A stretch of DNA of 64,000 nt from Cercozoa sp. M6MM (GCA_040357565.1 JBDODJ010000029.1), one strand, 5' to 3'. Shown: positions 1-11,454, counted from the stretch's first letter. The notes: generated by a model not told the origin, from the letters alone. Made by a program: numbers and translations.

Positions 1-1110
1 TGTGCGACGAAAACGTTCGTCGCGTCGGAGGAAACGCCACTCTTTACATAAAGAAAGTGAAGAGGGTACAGGGGGGGGGGTATAAAGCATACTAGGAGCA
101 TGCTCGGAGTCGGTCGACGCCTGCTGCGCCAGAGGAACGACGCGTCGCTGCTGCGGCGGTGTTGCCAGGTGTGCCAACTGCACAGGGAAGGAGGGGGTAA
201 CGGAGAGGGAAGAACAAGGGGGGGGGGGGTAAAGTTGCACCTGGTAAAGAAAAGCGTGACAGATTATCTCGTCAGAAAACGGACGTTCCGAAGGATCGGA
301 CAGTCGTATACCAATCCACTGCGAACATAGAAAGTAAAGTGGGTAAAGAGGACAAGAGAGGGTAAAGGGGAGGGTGGAGGGGTAAAGACAAAAAGAGGCA
401 AGTAAAGGGTAGGTGAGGGTAGGGGTAAAAAGTAGGGGTAAAAAGTAGGGGTAAAGTGTAGGGGTAAAAGCCTACTAGAGGTTGGTCCTGCAAGAAGACT
501 CTCGTGCAGAGGTCGCTGCGCAGACGTGCCTCCGTGCATCTCCTCTCTGCACATACAAACACGGGCATGTTTACCCCTCTTACCACCTTACCCCCCCCCC
601 CCGTTCATACCACTGTGCGCACAGCAGGCGGCCTCGGCACACGCGTCGTCGTTCAGCGTCGCTTGCACCTGCTTCCTCCTCTCCTACGGGAGGGGGTAAA
701 GGGAGGGGGTAAAGATAGAGTTAAAGATGAAGGGACAAAGCAGTGCTACCAGAGCAACAGGCGTCCAGCAGAGCTCGCGCACCACGACGTCACGCAACGC
801 ATTTCCGTTCACTTCGTCATCTACCCAGAGGTGGTAACGGGAGGGGGGGGGGTAGGAAGGGACAAAGGGTTTTAAAATGCAAACAGCGAGCAAACGGCTA
901 CCCAAACGGCAAAGTTCGGCGACAACTTCGTTCAACAATTGACGCAGGCGTTTCAGAACTACAAAAAACGCGTGTAACCACCTCGAAGCAGTCCGCTTCC
1001 GGGTATCCTCGATCTTACTGTCGGATCGACGATGAAACTCCGGCTCCTCGCTCACACAATCGTGTGTATCAACCGGTCCTTCCCTGCAAGCATACCGTCA
1101 CTGGATAAAG
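1..1110 (-). CDS. Unrecognised protein, partial, multi-exon
   Basis: On the minus strand a chain of short open segments is separated by introns rich in TTTACCCC, the pattern seen in the confident genes here. Readable segments in order are one ending NEVVAELCRL, one spliced in phase to give DDEVNGNALRDVVVREL, then ERRKQVQATLNDDACAEA, then RCTEARLRSDLCTRVFLQD, SDPSERPFSDEIICHAFLYQ and LAHLATPPQQRRVV. The gene runs off the left edge, so its C-terminus is missing, and the start is unresolved (an ATG near 1107 is possible but does not splice cleanly). I recognise no domain. The composition is mostly helical and charged. Confidence is in the presence of a minus-strand gene, not in the exact exons. 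Confidence 0.4.
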
Positions 1111-1428
1111 ACATATCACACGTCGATAAAAACCTCCGGTACCGGTTGTGCGCGTGACCCGATAGGATCGCAAAACGTACACGACGCTCACACTCTTGAA
1201 CCATTATTTATCGTGCGTCTGCGCGTGATAATACTTGTGATGACACAATTCGGGCTTGCTTGCGTCGCTTAGCTCCCTTGAGTCCGCAAGAACTCAAGAT
1301 TTTTCTATATTTAAGGCTGCGATGCTTTGTAGCCAACTTGCCGAAGTTGGCAAAAACTCGCGCTGCTTGGCACGACTTTCGTGCCCAGCCTCGTGTTGCA
1401 GCAGTAGGAGTGGCATTTTTGATCATAA

Positions 1429-4400
1429 ATGAGCGGAGGACCCCCGGGCCAAGCACGTGGTCGCGGTGGCTGGCACCCGCGCGGACGAGGTCGGGGTCGC
1501 GGCGGCTGGCGTCCGCGTGGACAGGGTCGTGGCAATTGGCGTCCCCGCGGACGTGGCAGAGGCCGCGGTGGCGGTGGCGGTCCGCGCGGCGGCGGCAGTC
1601 ATGGCACGGTGCACTCGCATTGTTGTTGTTTGTTTTGTTGTTATATGTTCACATATGGTTATTTTGCGTATTTTCGTAGTATTTTGTATTCCCATTTTCG
1701 GGTTGTTTTTTCCTGTTTTGTGTTTTCGTATTTATTATGTTTTGCCAGAACCCGGCGGAGGCGAAAAAGACGCGCGAGAATCTCCTGCGACTGCTCGAAC
1801 TGGAGCGACCGGCGGCGCAGCAGGGCATCGTGCGCGTCGCCGTGCAGGTAGGACTGTCAGTCGGGGGGGGGGGTAAACAGAGGATAAACAGGGGGTAAAC
1901 GGGTAAAACAATATGTGGTGTTTAGGGATGTGGACACGGCCAACTGGACCACATTTACGAACTCGTGTTGGAACGGTACTCTTACTCCTTCACCCACTTA
2001 ACCCACTTAACACACTTAACACTTAGCACACTTAAGCCCTCTAACCCCTCTAACCCCTTTACCTCTCTCCCCCGACAGAGAGCAAAAGGAAGGAAAGCGC
2101 GTCGATCTCGTTTGCATTTGCGGCGATTTTCAGGCCATCCGCGACCTGGTAATTTCGCAACTTTACCCATCCCTTTTTTATAACCTCCTTTACCCCCCCC
2201 CCCCATTTACCTCCCCCTTACTCACTCTATCTCCTATCTTCCTACTTTCACCCCTTAACCCTCGTTACCCCCTCTTTACCCTCCCATGTTAGGACGACAT
2301 GCTGTGCGTGGCGCGACCAGAGAAGTACCACGAACTTGGACACTTTTGGGAGTACTACCAGGGCCGCATGCGTGCACCCATTGTATCTTTACCCCTCTTT
2401 ACCCCTTTACCCCTTTACCCCCTCTTTACCCCATTCCAGCCTACGGTATTGATCGGCGGCAATCACGAGGCAGCCACGCACATGTTCGAACTGTTCCACG
2501 GTGGTAGTTTTACCCCCAACCTCTTTACCCCCTTACCCCTTACCACCTTACCCCTGTACCCCAGGCTATGTGGCACCTGACATGTACTTTTTGGGACACG
2601 TCGGTTGCGTCGACTTTGCTGGACTGCGCGTTGCTGGTACAATCAACCCACCTACCCTCATCCATCTCTTTTCCCTTTTACCCTTTACCTCAACCCAACG
2701 TGCACACAGGTATCAGTGGAATCTTCAAAGCGTACGATGTGCCACGCGGCTACTTTGAGCGTTTCCCTCTCGATGAGTACTGTTCTTTACCCCCCTTTTA
2801 CCTTTACCCCCCTTTTACCTTTACCCCTTACCTCCCCGTACAGTCACGACAAGCGCTCCTTGTACCACCAGCGCGAGTTCGACGCACGCCGTATCGCCAA
2901 GCTAGGTACCCTTTACCCCCTTACCTCGTTTTGCCCCTTCCTTTGACTCTCCCCTTTACCCCCCTCCCCCGGATGTAGGCGTGGAGAGACAAAACATGCC
3001 GCGCCGTCGCGTGGATTTGTTCCTGTCGCACGACTGGCCCACGATGGTGACCAACACGCGACTGATGACGGCACCGTCAGTGGTACCGTCTGACTCGAGT
3101 GCTGATGCCGAGAAGACAACCGTCAGTGAGTCGACCACGTGCAGCGATCACACCGCCGACAATGGCAACGGTGTCACTGGTGATACCACTGGTGCTGATG
3201 ATACCACTGGTGCTGTTGATGCCACTGGTGATACCACTGACGGTGTGACCGACGGTGCCACTGGTGATACCGACGGTGCCACTGGGAAGCAGAACCGTGT
3301 GACGGTGCAGGGCGACATCGAGGACCTGCTGCGACGCAAGCGGCACTTCGCCGACCAGGTGCGGCGGCACGACTTGGGCTCGCCGCTGCTGGACCGCCTG
3401 CTGCAGACCCTGCGGCCGCGGCGGTGGTACCCCCCCCCCCTGCCTCCACCGTGTACACTCAAAGTGACCCCCCGTAGGTGTGCCGCCCACATGCACGTGC
3501 GCTACGTCGCCAATGTCGACTTCCATCGTATATAATTATGTGTACATCTACATATGCATTTCTACACACACACATATATATATAGATATATATATATATA
3601 CATATATTTAGATATATATATATAAAGATATATTAAGTCAATGTATTTGTCGATGTACGCATGGGGGCAGAACACAAGGAACGCACCGAGTTTCTTGCAC
3701 TCGGTAAGTGCTGCGGCAGACGCCAGGTGCAAGAATACCTGTACCGTGTAGCCATCCCTCTCTATGTTTGTGTCCCGAATGGACGGTACATTTGGACGAC
3801 TATGTGTACGTGTGGCTACACAGTGATGTGCTTGAATTTGAGGTCGCCGACGATGCCTCTCGTGTTTTGCGCTTCGACGAGGAATGGTAGTACCTCCTTA
3901 TCTCTCCTCTCTTTTCCCTTTTTTACCCCCTTGTACCCCCTCTGTATTCACCCTCTTTACCCCTCTGTACCCCCTTTTTTAACCCCTCTTTGTCTCACAG
4001 GCTTGCGGTGGTCAAGCAGACGGCTGAGAAGGTGCCGCTTCCGCGCTACAAAAACGATCTGCCGCAGCAGGACGAATTCGTCGCTCCTGTCACGCCCGAG
4101 ATGGTCCCTTTTCCTTTATTCCTCTTGCCCCCCCCCCCCCCCGCCCCGTTCTATCCTACCCTACTGTACCCCTTCCCGTTATCCCTTACCCGTTGCACAG
4201 ATCGATGAGGTGCGGCAAGCGTTTGGAGGTGCCACGGGGCAGTCCGACAGTCAGTACGTGCTCAACCCGGACGAGTGGTTTGTCGCTTCCAAGCCGCCAG
4301 CCGACCAGGTACATCTCGATCTGTCTGTGTCTATACACACTCACACATTTCTGTATATATACACATATATAGCAAGACCGACAGCAGGCACGATCGCCGC

Positions 4401-4856
4401 CCTTCGTACAGAACCCGCAAACGGCAAAACTGCTGCGCACGCTTGGTATGCATATATATATATATATATATGATGCATGTTGAATTGTTGGATTATTTCA
4501 TTCTGTTTCGTGTTTTAATTAATTTATTATTTGAATGTATCGCTTTGTGTATGAGTTGGCCTGTGTCTCTGCAGGTGTTGCTGATGTGATCGCGCAGCGG
4601 CACTGCCCCGAGATGCTCGTGGCCGCAACACGTGCACGCGAGGAGGCCGCGGTACTGCAAGTTGTTTAACCTGGTGTGTTTCTGTTGGTGACACTACACA
4701 ATAACACAGAACCCGGAGGAGGTGTCGCTCGACTTTAGCGATGACGACAGCGACGACTCGGTAGGAAGCTCGGTCTCTGTCCTGTGTCAGAGGTAGCCAG
4801 ATTCCCTACGTACTCTCCCTCAGGAACCCTCCGTCAAGAGGCAGCGTGTCGATTAG
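1429..4856 (+). CDS. DBR1: RNA lariat debranching enzyme with RGG-rich N-terminal extension
   Basis: The product would hydrolyse the 2'-5' bond of excised intron lariats in the nucleus. Spliced exons show the metallophosphoesterase signature of DBR1 in order: GCGHGQLDHIYE (C-x-H of metal site 1), ICGDFQAIRD, LIGGNHEAATH, GYVAPDMYFLGH, GISGIFKAYD, FLSHDWP and AAHMHVRYVA, followed by FLALGKC and a C-terminal half ending near EPSVKRQRVD and a TAG stop. About 18 introns, most with TTTACCCC filler. Two oddities. The first exon (1429-1608) encodes about 59 residues of Arg/Gly with three W-(H/R)-P-R-G units, ahead of the usual N-terminus. An acidic, low-complexity Thr/Gly/Asp insert of about 75 residues (3065-3300, repeats like DTTGA) sits between the HDWP motif and the LGSP helix. 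Start chosen at the first in-frame ATG of the RGG exon; it is an assumption that this exon belongs to the gene, supported by reading-frame continuity across the intron ending at 1749. Confidence 0.9.
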
Positions 4857-5675
4857 TTTGTGCGACAAGGTGCGTTGTCACTCGAGATGTGTTGTCGCTC
4901 GGGCACGGATAGGAAGCGCCTCGCCTGGCACACACACACACACACACATACACACGCACCTGGGTAACCCCACGACGGCACTTTGAACAGAACAGCGCGG
5001 GCCGAGTGTCATGCCCGTCCGCTGTCTACAGTGTCCGCCGAGAGCTCTCTTTTCGAGAACATGCACCCCTGAGTTGCCAACTGGTGTTCGTGTGTGCTGT
5101 TCCAGAGCGCGCTTCCTTCCGCGCCCGAGTGTTTGCTTGTCTTGCACTCGCTGCTTCCTCTCGATTCGTGTGCTTTTGTGTTAGACTCGCTGCTCCTGTC
5201 TACTTGGGCTGCTGACTTGACGCGACCTGACTTGACGTGAACAACCGAGCGACCACGGGCCTGACACGCCAATCGAATCAGTCATTTAGTGTACCGCCAC
5301 CGTGCAATCAATCGCAGTCTTTGTACAGCCGTCATGTCGCTGCTTATCAATAGAACGGAATTATACTTATCGGCAGTGCCCTGGTGATGATGACTGATCT
5401 GGTCAATCAAACGGCTGCCCCAGTGAGTCGTCTCTCTGCGGCGCGTGCAGGATCATTTTGACATCTGAAAGGAGGCTAAAACCTCTGCATACGTGCTGTG
5501 TTGGTGTGTTGTACCATCCAGGCAGCGCTAGTGCATAGTGAGTTGCAGTTCAGTCCTCCTCCATATAACTTTGTTTTTTTCCTGGTTTGTGCATTTGTTG
5601 TTTGCCAAGCAGACATTTCGGTACTGTGACCAAATTACCGACTGACTGGCCGCTATCTCGGTGTCGTTCTATCGG
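4857..5675. other. Intergenic region after DBR1
   Basis: No convincing gene seen. It contains a short (CA)n tract near 4929-4951 and an alternative upstream ATG (5390) whose open segment could be a 5' exon of the next gene by an intron ending near 5520, but the phases downstream do not fit. Confidence 0.4.
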
Positions 5676-6680
5676 ATGCGAGACGAACAGGAGCTGGCGT
5701 AAGTTTGTTGCTCGTGTGTGCAAACCACTTGCATGTGTGGTTTCCAGCGGTATTCAGGCACCCAACCAAGAAGAAGCACAGCCACCTTTCCAGTCCGTCG
5801 AATCGCATGAAAAAACTGTAATTCGCTACCTTGATCGCAGTTGTGTGCAAAGTGCAGTGTGTACTTGTGTATTTGCAGTACGTTGTGACGGCAGCTGGCT
5901 GGGGCAGGACGAACATTGTAGTGGGTGATGACCACACGAGCACGAATATCATGCCCAAGCCGTACCGATAAATTTACTTCAGTTTTTAAGCTGATATATA
6001 TCTATATATACCGTGGTAGGTACGTTGAGCTGGAGGAGTACTGGCCCTCGGTGGTCTTGGTGCTACTTTCAGTCATTCTGGCCGCGACGGGTCTCGCCGT
6101 TAACCAGTATTTTATGACAGCAAGATTGTACTGCAGAGCGTTTCTTTTGATTTTTAAAACATAACACATAGATGGAGCACCGTGGACGCTTGCGTACGAG
6201 GAACTGAGGTGTCTGAAGCTGCGATTTACTGACATGTATTGCTGAGGCAACTGTGTTGTTTCCGCAGGAATGCAAGACACTGCACGCAGGACTTGATTCC
6301 ACGTTCGACGGCGTCAACAGTTCCAAAGTGTAAACTGAAAATCGTCTGGACACAAGTCTTTGCTTGTCATTGAGTGTGCATTTTGAGTTCAGCTTGATTG
6401 GTCTGGGTGCCGGCATTTACTTCCTGTATATTCTGCTACTCCCCGTTGTGCTTGTATGTGTGCTCTTGTATGCACCATGTGAACTTAGTGCTGTGATTGT
6501 GTCGCTGCTGGTGACATGCTGCCTGCTCAACAAGAGTCAGTCTGTGCGCAGCTTCGTTGCCATGTACCCCCCCCCCCCTCTGTGATATTTTACCCTTCCA
6601 CTTTACGCGCTATTGTGTAGTCGCCCGTGGCTACTTTTGCTTGGAGCCATCGGTTTGATCGTTGGCTGTAATATTGTTTG

Positions 6681-6729
<49 letters not shown>

Positions 6730-6739
6730 NNNNNNNNNN

Positions 6740-6788
<49 letters not shown>

Positions 6789-7907
6789 TTGAACTCCTGC
6801 CAAGATGTAAGTTACCCTGTCGTAGTCTCACGACGAGTGGTCTGTGCGAGTTCAACACGACGGCGCTTCCAACGCCATCGGGCAGTTCCTCGCGCGACTT
6901 TTCCGTGCGTGCGCGTCGCAGCAATGGCACTGATGGCTCGGTACGACTCGCTCTGTTTTATATGTTATCTGTATTTTCTGACTTTTCTTTATGGTCTGTC
7001 TATCTGTTTGCGTCTTTCTATATATGAGGAACAACTTGATGTCTGACAGGGTGACTATATCTTCGAGGACAACTGGGAGACACTCACGTTCTCGACGCAG
7101 TCGCTGCCACAGTATGACGCCGATAATCTGTGTGCCGAGGCGTCTGTGCAGTTCTCGATGCCGATGGAGCCCGGTTTGAATGGTTACCAGGTACCACGCA
7201 AGTTGTTTGTGTGCTGAGTGTCTTTGTAATAGCTACGCAAATGTGCTGTCTTGTCTAGATCGAGACTCTGTCGAAGGACGATGTGCTGAGCGGCACGCCG
7301 TGCCAGCAGCTCAACGGACCGAGCGGCGGCGAGACGCGCTGCTGCTACCTGGGCGCCACCAACCAGGCTGCGACGAGTGTTGCGGTATCACATATTGTCA
7401 GGACTTGTTGCATGTACATGCATCTCCTTCGCTCCGTGTGCAGGGAACGGCCGACGCCGAGATGATTGACCTCGTGATGACGTGTGTGCCTCGTATTACT
7501 TGCTTTTGTTTGTACAACCGCCTGTGCTTTTGTGCTGTTTATGGTCGTGTTACCCATAAAGCCGATGAGGTCAAAATGAACTCGATGACTCTTCTGCAAG
7601 CCGACACGCCGCCGCCGTGCGAAGAAGACACGGACGAATTGTACGATAACTTAAACATCAACCTACGCACATGTAAATTCTCAGTATCAACTATAGGACG
7701 ATTGACGGCAACTGTCTCGTTGTCGAATCTGGACTTGGACCAACAACACAAATTGCGATCGCTGTATCGTTTACTCTCATCAACAGTGCTCATGGTTACT
7801 TTTTAATTTCCGTGTGCGAGGTGCAGGCATCTGTGTTCGCCTTTGCTGGCGGTGTCATGTTTGTCGTTGGACCGCGACTAAAGGGACATAGCGTGCCAAC
7901 ACACTAA
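5676..7907 (+). CDS. Predicted multi-pass membrane protein, unrecognised
   Basis: Start chosen at ATG 5676 (MRDEQELA), which splices in phase to IQAPNQEEAQPPFQSVESH. Later exons read YVVTAAGWGRTNIVVGDD, then MPKPYVELEEYWPSVVLVLL and on into a hydrophobic segment, a Cys-containing loop, FSLIGLGAGIYFLYILLLP (second segment), a possible third segment around ELSAVIVSLLVTCCLL, then RPWLLLLGAIGLIVG, a large Cys-rich loop with Asn-x-Thr sites (NTT, NGT), and a short C-terminal hydrophobic tail, VFAFAGGVMFVVG. This suggests four or five membrane spans with a big extracytoplasmic Cys-rich domain. I could not name the family. One intron holds a (CA)n tract interrupted by 10 N. The intron before YVVTAAG would be only about 39 bases, so that junction is provisional. 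Confidence 0.6.
6684..6786. repeat. (CA)n microsatellite with 10-N gap
   Basis: Uninterrupted CA dinucleotides on the + strand, broken by 10 N at 6730-6739 (gap inside the repeat). It lies in an intron of the + strand membrane-protein gene and is the main exception to the TG-on-coding-strand rule of the window. Confidence 0.95.
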
Positions 7908-8006
7908 CGCATTCGCCCCTCTTGGCTCCCGTCGTGCCACAGAGCTCGAGAAGTTCCAACTGTAAGCGGAGGATCATAATTCGATTGTAAATGAAACGAA
8001 GAGCGC

Positions 8007-8032
8007 GTGTAAATTTTACGTGTAAATTTTAC
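8007..8032. repeat. Two tandem copies of GTGTAAATTTTAC
   Basis: An exact 13-base unit occurs twice head to tail between the convergent 3' ends of the membrane-protein gene (+) and the Gfo/Idh gene (-). The AT-rich core is nearly palindromic. It could take part in 3'-end formation of one or both genes; this is inference only. Confidence 0.6.
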
Positions 8033-8211
8033 TTCGCTTCAGTTTACTCTTCCCGTCCGTTCAGTTGCAATTGAAAGGACGGAACTACATTTTTGGTTTC
8101 TTAGTAGACGGACAGTTTTTCGCCCGCGGCGGACGCCAGGGAACTCCGTAAAGCAACTTAGTTTGTTTAGGTCCGGTGCGGTCAGCGCAGGCAGCGAGGG
8201 AGACGATAGAA

Positions 8212-10154
8212 TCAGCGTGCGCGGGCCCAAAAGTCGCCGCCGCGGTGTCCATAGTAGCCCAGCAGAGGTCCGTCCAGGAGCGCCGCCGTCTGCAGTGCGT
8301 TCTACAGAGCAGATTCAAAGTATCACAAAGGTGGGTGGCTGGATGTGTGACTGTGAAGTACATCGGCATCGGTGGTGCAGCGCAGGAAGACCTCGTCATC
8401 GTGCTCCTGCGGCGATTCGACGTTGCTGTTGGCAGTCTCAACAGGCGTGCCCAGCAGGTCATCCACGATACTCTGCACCAGAAAGCGGTGCGATCCGCCT
8501 CTCCACTGTACACACACTGTATCTTTTCCCCCTATACTACTTACTCCTCACACTCCTCCCCCCGATAGCCGCTATTATTCCCCTAAAGCCTTTGCCCCCA
8601 CCTGTGTGGGCGCAGAGCCGAGACGCCACTCCTGGGCACTCTGTCCGTGCAGTCGGTACTGACAGGGCGCGTCGCTGTCAAAGAGAGCGATGCGGGCCAT
8701 GCCATGTGCACCGGTGATTTCCAGAACGTCGCACTGCTCCTGCTCCGGCGCCATCGAGTCGAACACTGTTCTCGCATTCACATCAGGTTTTGCCCCCTTT
8801 CCCTCGTCCACTCACTCCTTCCTTACTCCACCCCACAGAGACAACTCACAGATGCTGCCGACGATGCCGCCTTGCGTCAGAAACGACGCGCACACGGTTG
8901 TTTCCACTTGCCACTCGGGTGCTAACTACAGTGAGCGAAGGGAGTAAATGCGGTAAACGGCGGGTGGAAGGGTAAACAAGGCAAGAGGTGGGGTGGGGGG
9001 GGGGGGCAAAGCACCTGTTCCTGTGACTGCTCAGTGATGACGCCAGGTGCGCGCACACAGTGACCGTCCAGTTGCGAGAGCACATCGTCCTCCGGTAGCA
9101 AGTAGCGCACTACGTCCAGCACGTGCGGGGCTGCGGGAGGGAGTAAGAAGGGTAAGGGGTAAGGGAGGAGGAGGAGTCCCTAGGGATAGGGCAGGGGTAT
9201 GGGGGGTAACACAGGCAGCCACACCGTACTGCATCCAGAGGCCGGCGCCGGCACAGCGCGCGTTGAGTCGCCAGTCGGCCGTGTCGCACACTCGCGCCGC
9301 CGTACTTCGGAAGCGCCAGGTGACGGCGTGCAGCGGCGCCAATACTTCGCGGCACACGCGACGCAGCTCCTGCACCCGCGGCTCCAGTCTCCTCTGGTGC
9401 GCTCTGTGAGGAGGGATGGGCAACGTCTCAATTGTAGAGAGATATGAGGTAAACACAACGAACTCACACAAACACCGGCGCATTGTTCTTTTCAAATTCG
9501 CGAAGCACCGCACGTGTCTCTAAGAAGCTACACAACGGGGGGGGGGTTAAAGAGGGATAGAAGGGTAAGGAAACGCACCTGCGCGCAAAAGGCGCTTCGA
9601 CGAGGCACGGAAGCTGCGCCGCCGCCAGACGCTCCGCCACGGCGGCGTGAGCGTCTGGTCGCTGCGTGTGTAAATTGTTAAGTCCTTAAAGGGGCATATG
9701 TTTAGGGGCATGTTGTTTAAGTGGCGTGTTGTTTAAGGGTCTGTTGTTTAAAAGGGTAGATAAAGAGTGGCTACAGTGGCTACATAGACGGCATCGACGC
9801 GACGATCCGCCAGCAGTTCGTCCAGTGACCTATAGGCGCGAATGCCTTCGACCACCTGGGAAGGGAGTAGGGGTGAAGGACAAAGCGAAGGGGCGTAAAG
9901 GGGGTAACAAAGAGCAAGGGGATAAAGGGGTAAGAGGGGTAAATCCCACCTCATCGGAGACACCGTGTGTCCGCAACGAGTCGCGGAATTGCGACACTCG
10001 CGTCGCCGACGTGGACAACACACCCACTAGAGTGCTGTTCTCTGCCTGTCCACGGAGGAGAGTAAGGGGTAAAGGGCGGTTTAACAGGGGAGTACATGGA
10101 GGAAGGAGACGCCACTGTGCTTGATGACAACGTTGCCGCACCCGATGATTGCCC
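8212..10154 (-). CDS. Gfo/Idh/MocA-family NAD(P)-dependent oxidoreductase half of a BSD-Gfo/Idh fusion
   Basis: Eleven exons assemble into a full-length oxidoreductase of about 395 residues. The N-terminal Rossmann segment reads WAIIGCGNVVIKHS (dinucleotide-binding G-x-G-x-x), then AYRSLDELLADRRVDAVYVAT and LVEAPFAR (position of the usual E-K-P motif, with Ala-Pro in place of Lys-Pro). The C-terminal domain contains WRLNARCAGAGLWMQY, APHVLDVVRYL (the family's G-G-x-x-x-D-x-G-x-H-x-x-D region) and ends LLDGPLLGYYGHRGGDF before TGA. The Lys of the EKP motif appears to be missing, so catalysis may differ from sugar dehydrogenases. There is no ATG for this half: its first exon (ending 10154) splices in phase (T|GG gives Trp) to the upstream BSD-containing exon through a 53-base intron, so it reads as the C-terminal half of one polypeptide. 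Typical members use sugars or dihydrodiols; substrate unknown here. Confidence 0.85.
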
Positions 10155-10207
10155 CTGCATGTCTGAGGTAAGAGCTGGGGTAAAAAAAGAAGGCGTGAAA
10201 AAGTCAC

Positions 10208-11088
10208 ATCGAATCGGCGCCTCGTGGCGTGTGCGTTGTCGACAGACGCGCGGCAGGTAGCTCTGGCGCAGCACCTGCTCAACGTCGACCTGCTCTGCTG
10301 GCTCCTTGTCCTTGATGGCGTCCTCGGTGTGCTCCTTGTCGTCGTCGCTGAAGGTGTCGCTGCTGCTGTCCTCTTGCTTGCTGTCGGTCGGCTCAAATGA
10401 CTCTATCGACTCGTTTGACTCTGAATCTGTCGGCTCTGTTGGTTCTCTCGGCGGACCTTCGATCTGTTTAATTTTGTAAATCGGTTCCTGCAGTCGGTGA
10501 CACTGACGCACGTGCGACCTGGCGGGGGAGGGGAGAGGAGGGTAAAGGGCAAAGGAAGGTATGGAAAGAACAGACAAGGAACCAGTAGTTGCGCCAAAAC
10601 TCCTGTTCGGACAGTTCGTCAGGAACCAGGCGGGCGAACCACAAGGCAACCCTCCTGCAAGGTACTCAGGTCAGAGGCAGGACAGGTAGAAGGGTAGACG
10701 GGTGTGACTACTTGTCATGCTGCAGCAGACCCTGCACGCGCGGCATGAGCTGTTCGATCTGAGAGTCCGAGTCTTCGGTAGTCGGTGCGTCCTCTGGCTC
10801 GCCACGGCGCGTCATGAAGGCGATGCGACTTTGCGACAGCGACAGCACGCGCCTGCGGATCGCTGCCTCCGTGGCAGGCGGGTACTGCAGGCACATTCGC
10901 CCCTTTACATCTACCCGACACACTCCTTCAGAGAAAAGCGTACCTCCTCGCCTAGGTGCGCATTCTCGTGCGACCACGGATACAACTGGCGCCCTAACAG
11001 TCCGATCAAGATATTATTGTGAGGTGGCACACTATCAAGTGCTGCAGCGTTGCTTACCTGTTGCAACTGTGCTTTGTTCTGCGCCCAT
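10208..11088 (-). CDS. BSD-domain N-terminal segment of the same gene model
   Basis: Start at ATG 11088, MGAEQSTVATG, which fits the N-myristoylation pattern M-G-x-x-x-S. Following exons read RQLYPWSHENAHLGEE, then YPPATEAAIRRRVLSLSQSR, then RVALWFARLVPDELSEQEFW with NYW. The pattern F-W-x-x-Y/W after a helical stretch is the BSD (BTF2-like, synapse-associated, DOS2-like) domain signature. Next comes a Ser/Glu/Asp-rich acidic linker (10,245-10,440) ending RQRTRHEAPIR. No stop occurs in this frame before the exon joins the Gfo/Idh Rossmann exon, and no in-frame Met lies between the BSD domain and the oxidoreductase. Function of BSD domains is mostly unknown (in TFIIH p62 and SYAP1/BSDC1-like proteins). 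The alternative is two separate genes with an unseen start mini-exon for the oxidoreductase. Confidence 0.75.
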
Positions 11089-11454
11089 TATGTCACAATT
11101 GGTAAGCACACACAGGTGCCCGCAGTTCTTAGGGCGTTAACGAGCAGTTTGGCAGGATTGCTCCGTTTGGGCTCGTCGAGCCCGAATGCATCCGGATGGG
11201 CTCAAATTCTCGTCTCCTCTAACTCTCAACGCCGACCGCGGGGTGCGCGTTCCACGACTTGTCTGTGGCTAATCCACCACGTCTGTGTCTTAAAGAATCA
11301 GTTTTCGCGAGCTTATCGGGTCAGTTTATCAATGTCGGTTGGGCCTGAGTGTTGATGCACACTAGACTTCCACAAAAGACCTTCGCAAGGAGTGACGAAA
11401 CGATGTGTCTGTGGTGTGGGCAGGTGTGACAGTGTCCGAAGGTCCGAAAGTGAG
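11089..11454. promoter_or_regulatory. Divergent intergenic spacer
   Basis: About 366 bases between the start of the BSD gene (-) and the start of the next gene (+). No coding exon is convincing here, so it probably holds both promoters. No TATA box or other recognisable element was seen. Confidence 0.4.

Noticed and set aside
2040-2075. Telomere-like or satellite repeats (CCCTTTACCCC units).
   Set aside because: The units are TTTACCCC, not the complement of TTTAGGG, and occur only inside introns in coding-strand orientation.
6684-6786. Open frames translating to poly-His-Thr or poly-Cys-Val across CA/TG repeats here and at 28.5, 41.7 and 43 kb.
   Set aside because: They are artefacts of dinucleotide microsatellites in introns; no flanking coding signal.
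10208-10440. An open frame continuing from the BSD acidic linker without splicing to a stop near 9951.
   Set aside because: It overlaps the well-supported Gfo/Idh exons in another frame; splicing at 10207/10154 uses both sets of exons in phase.
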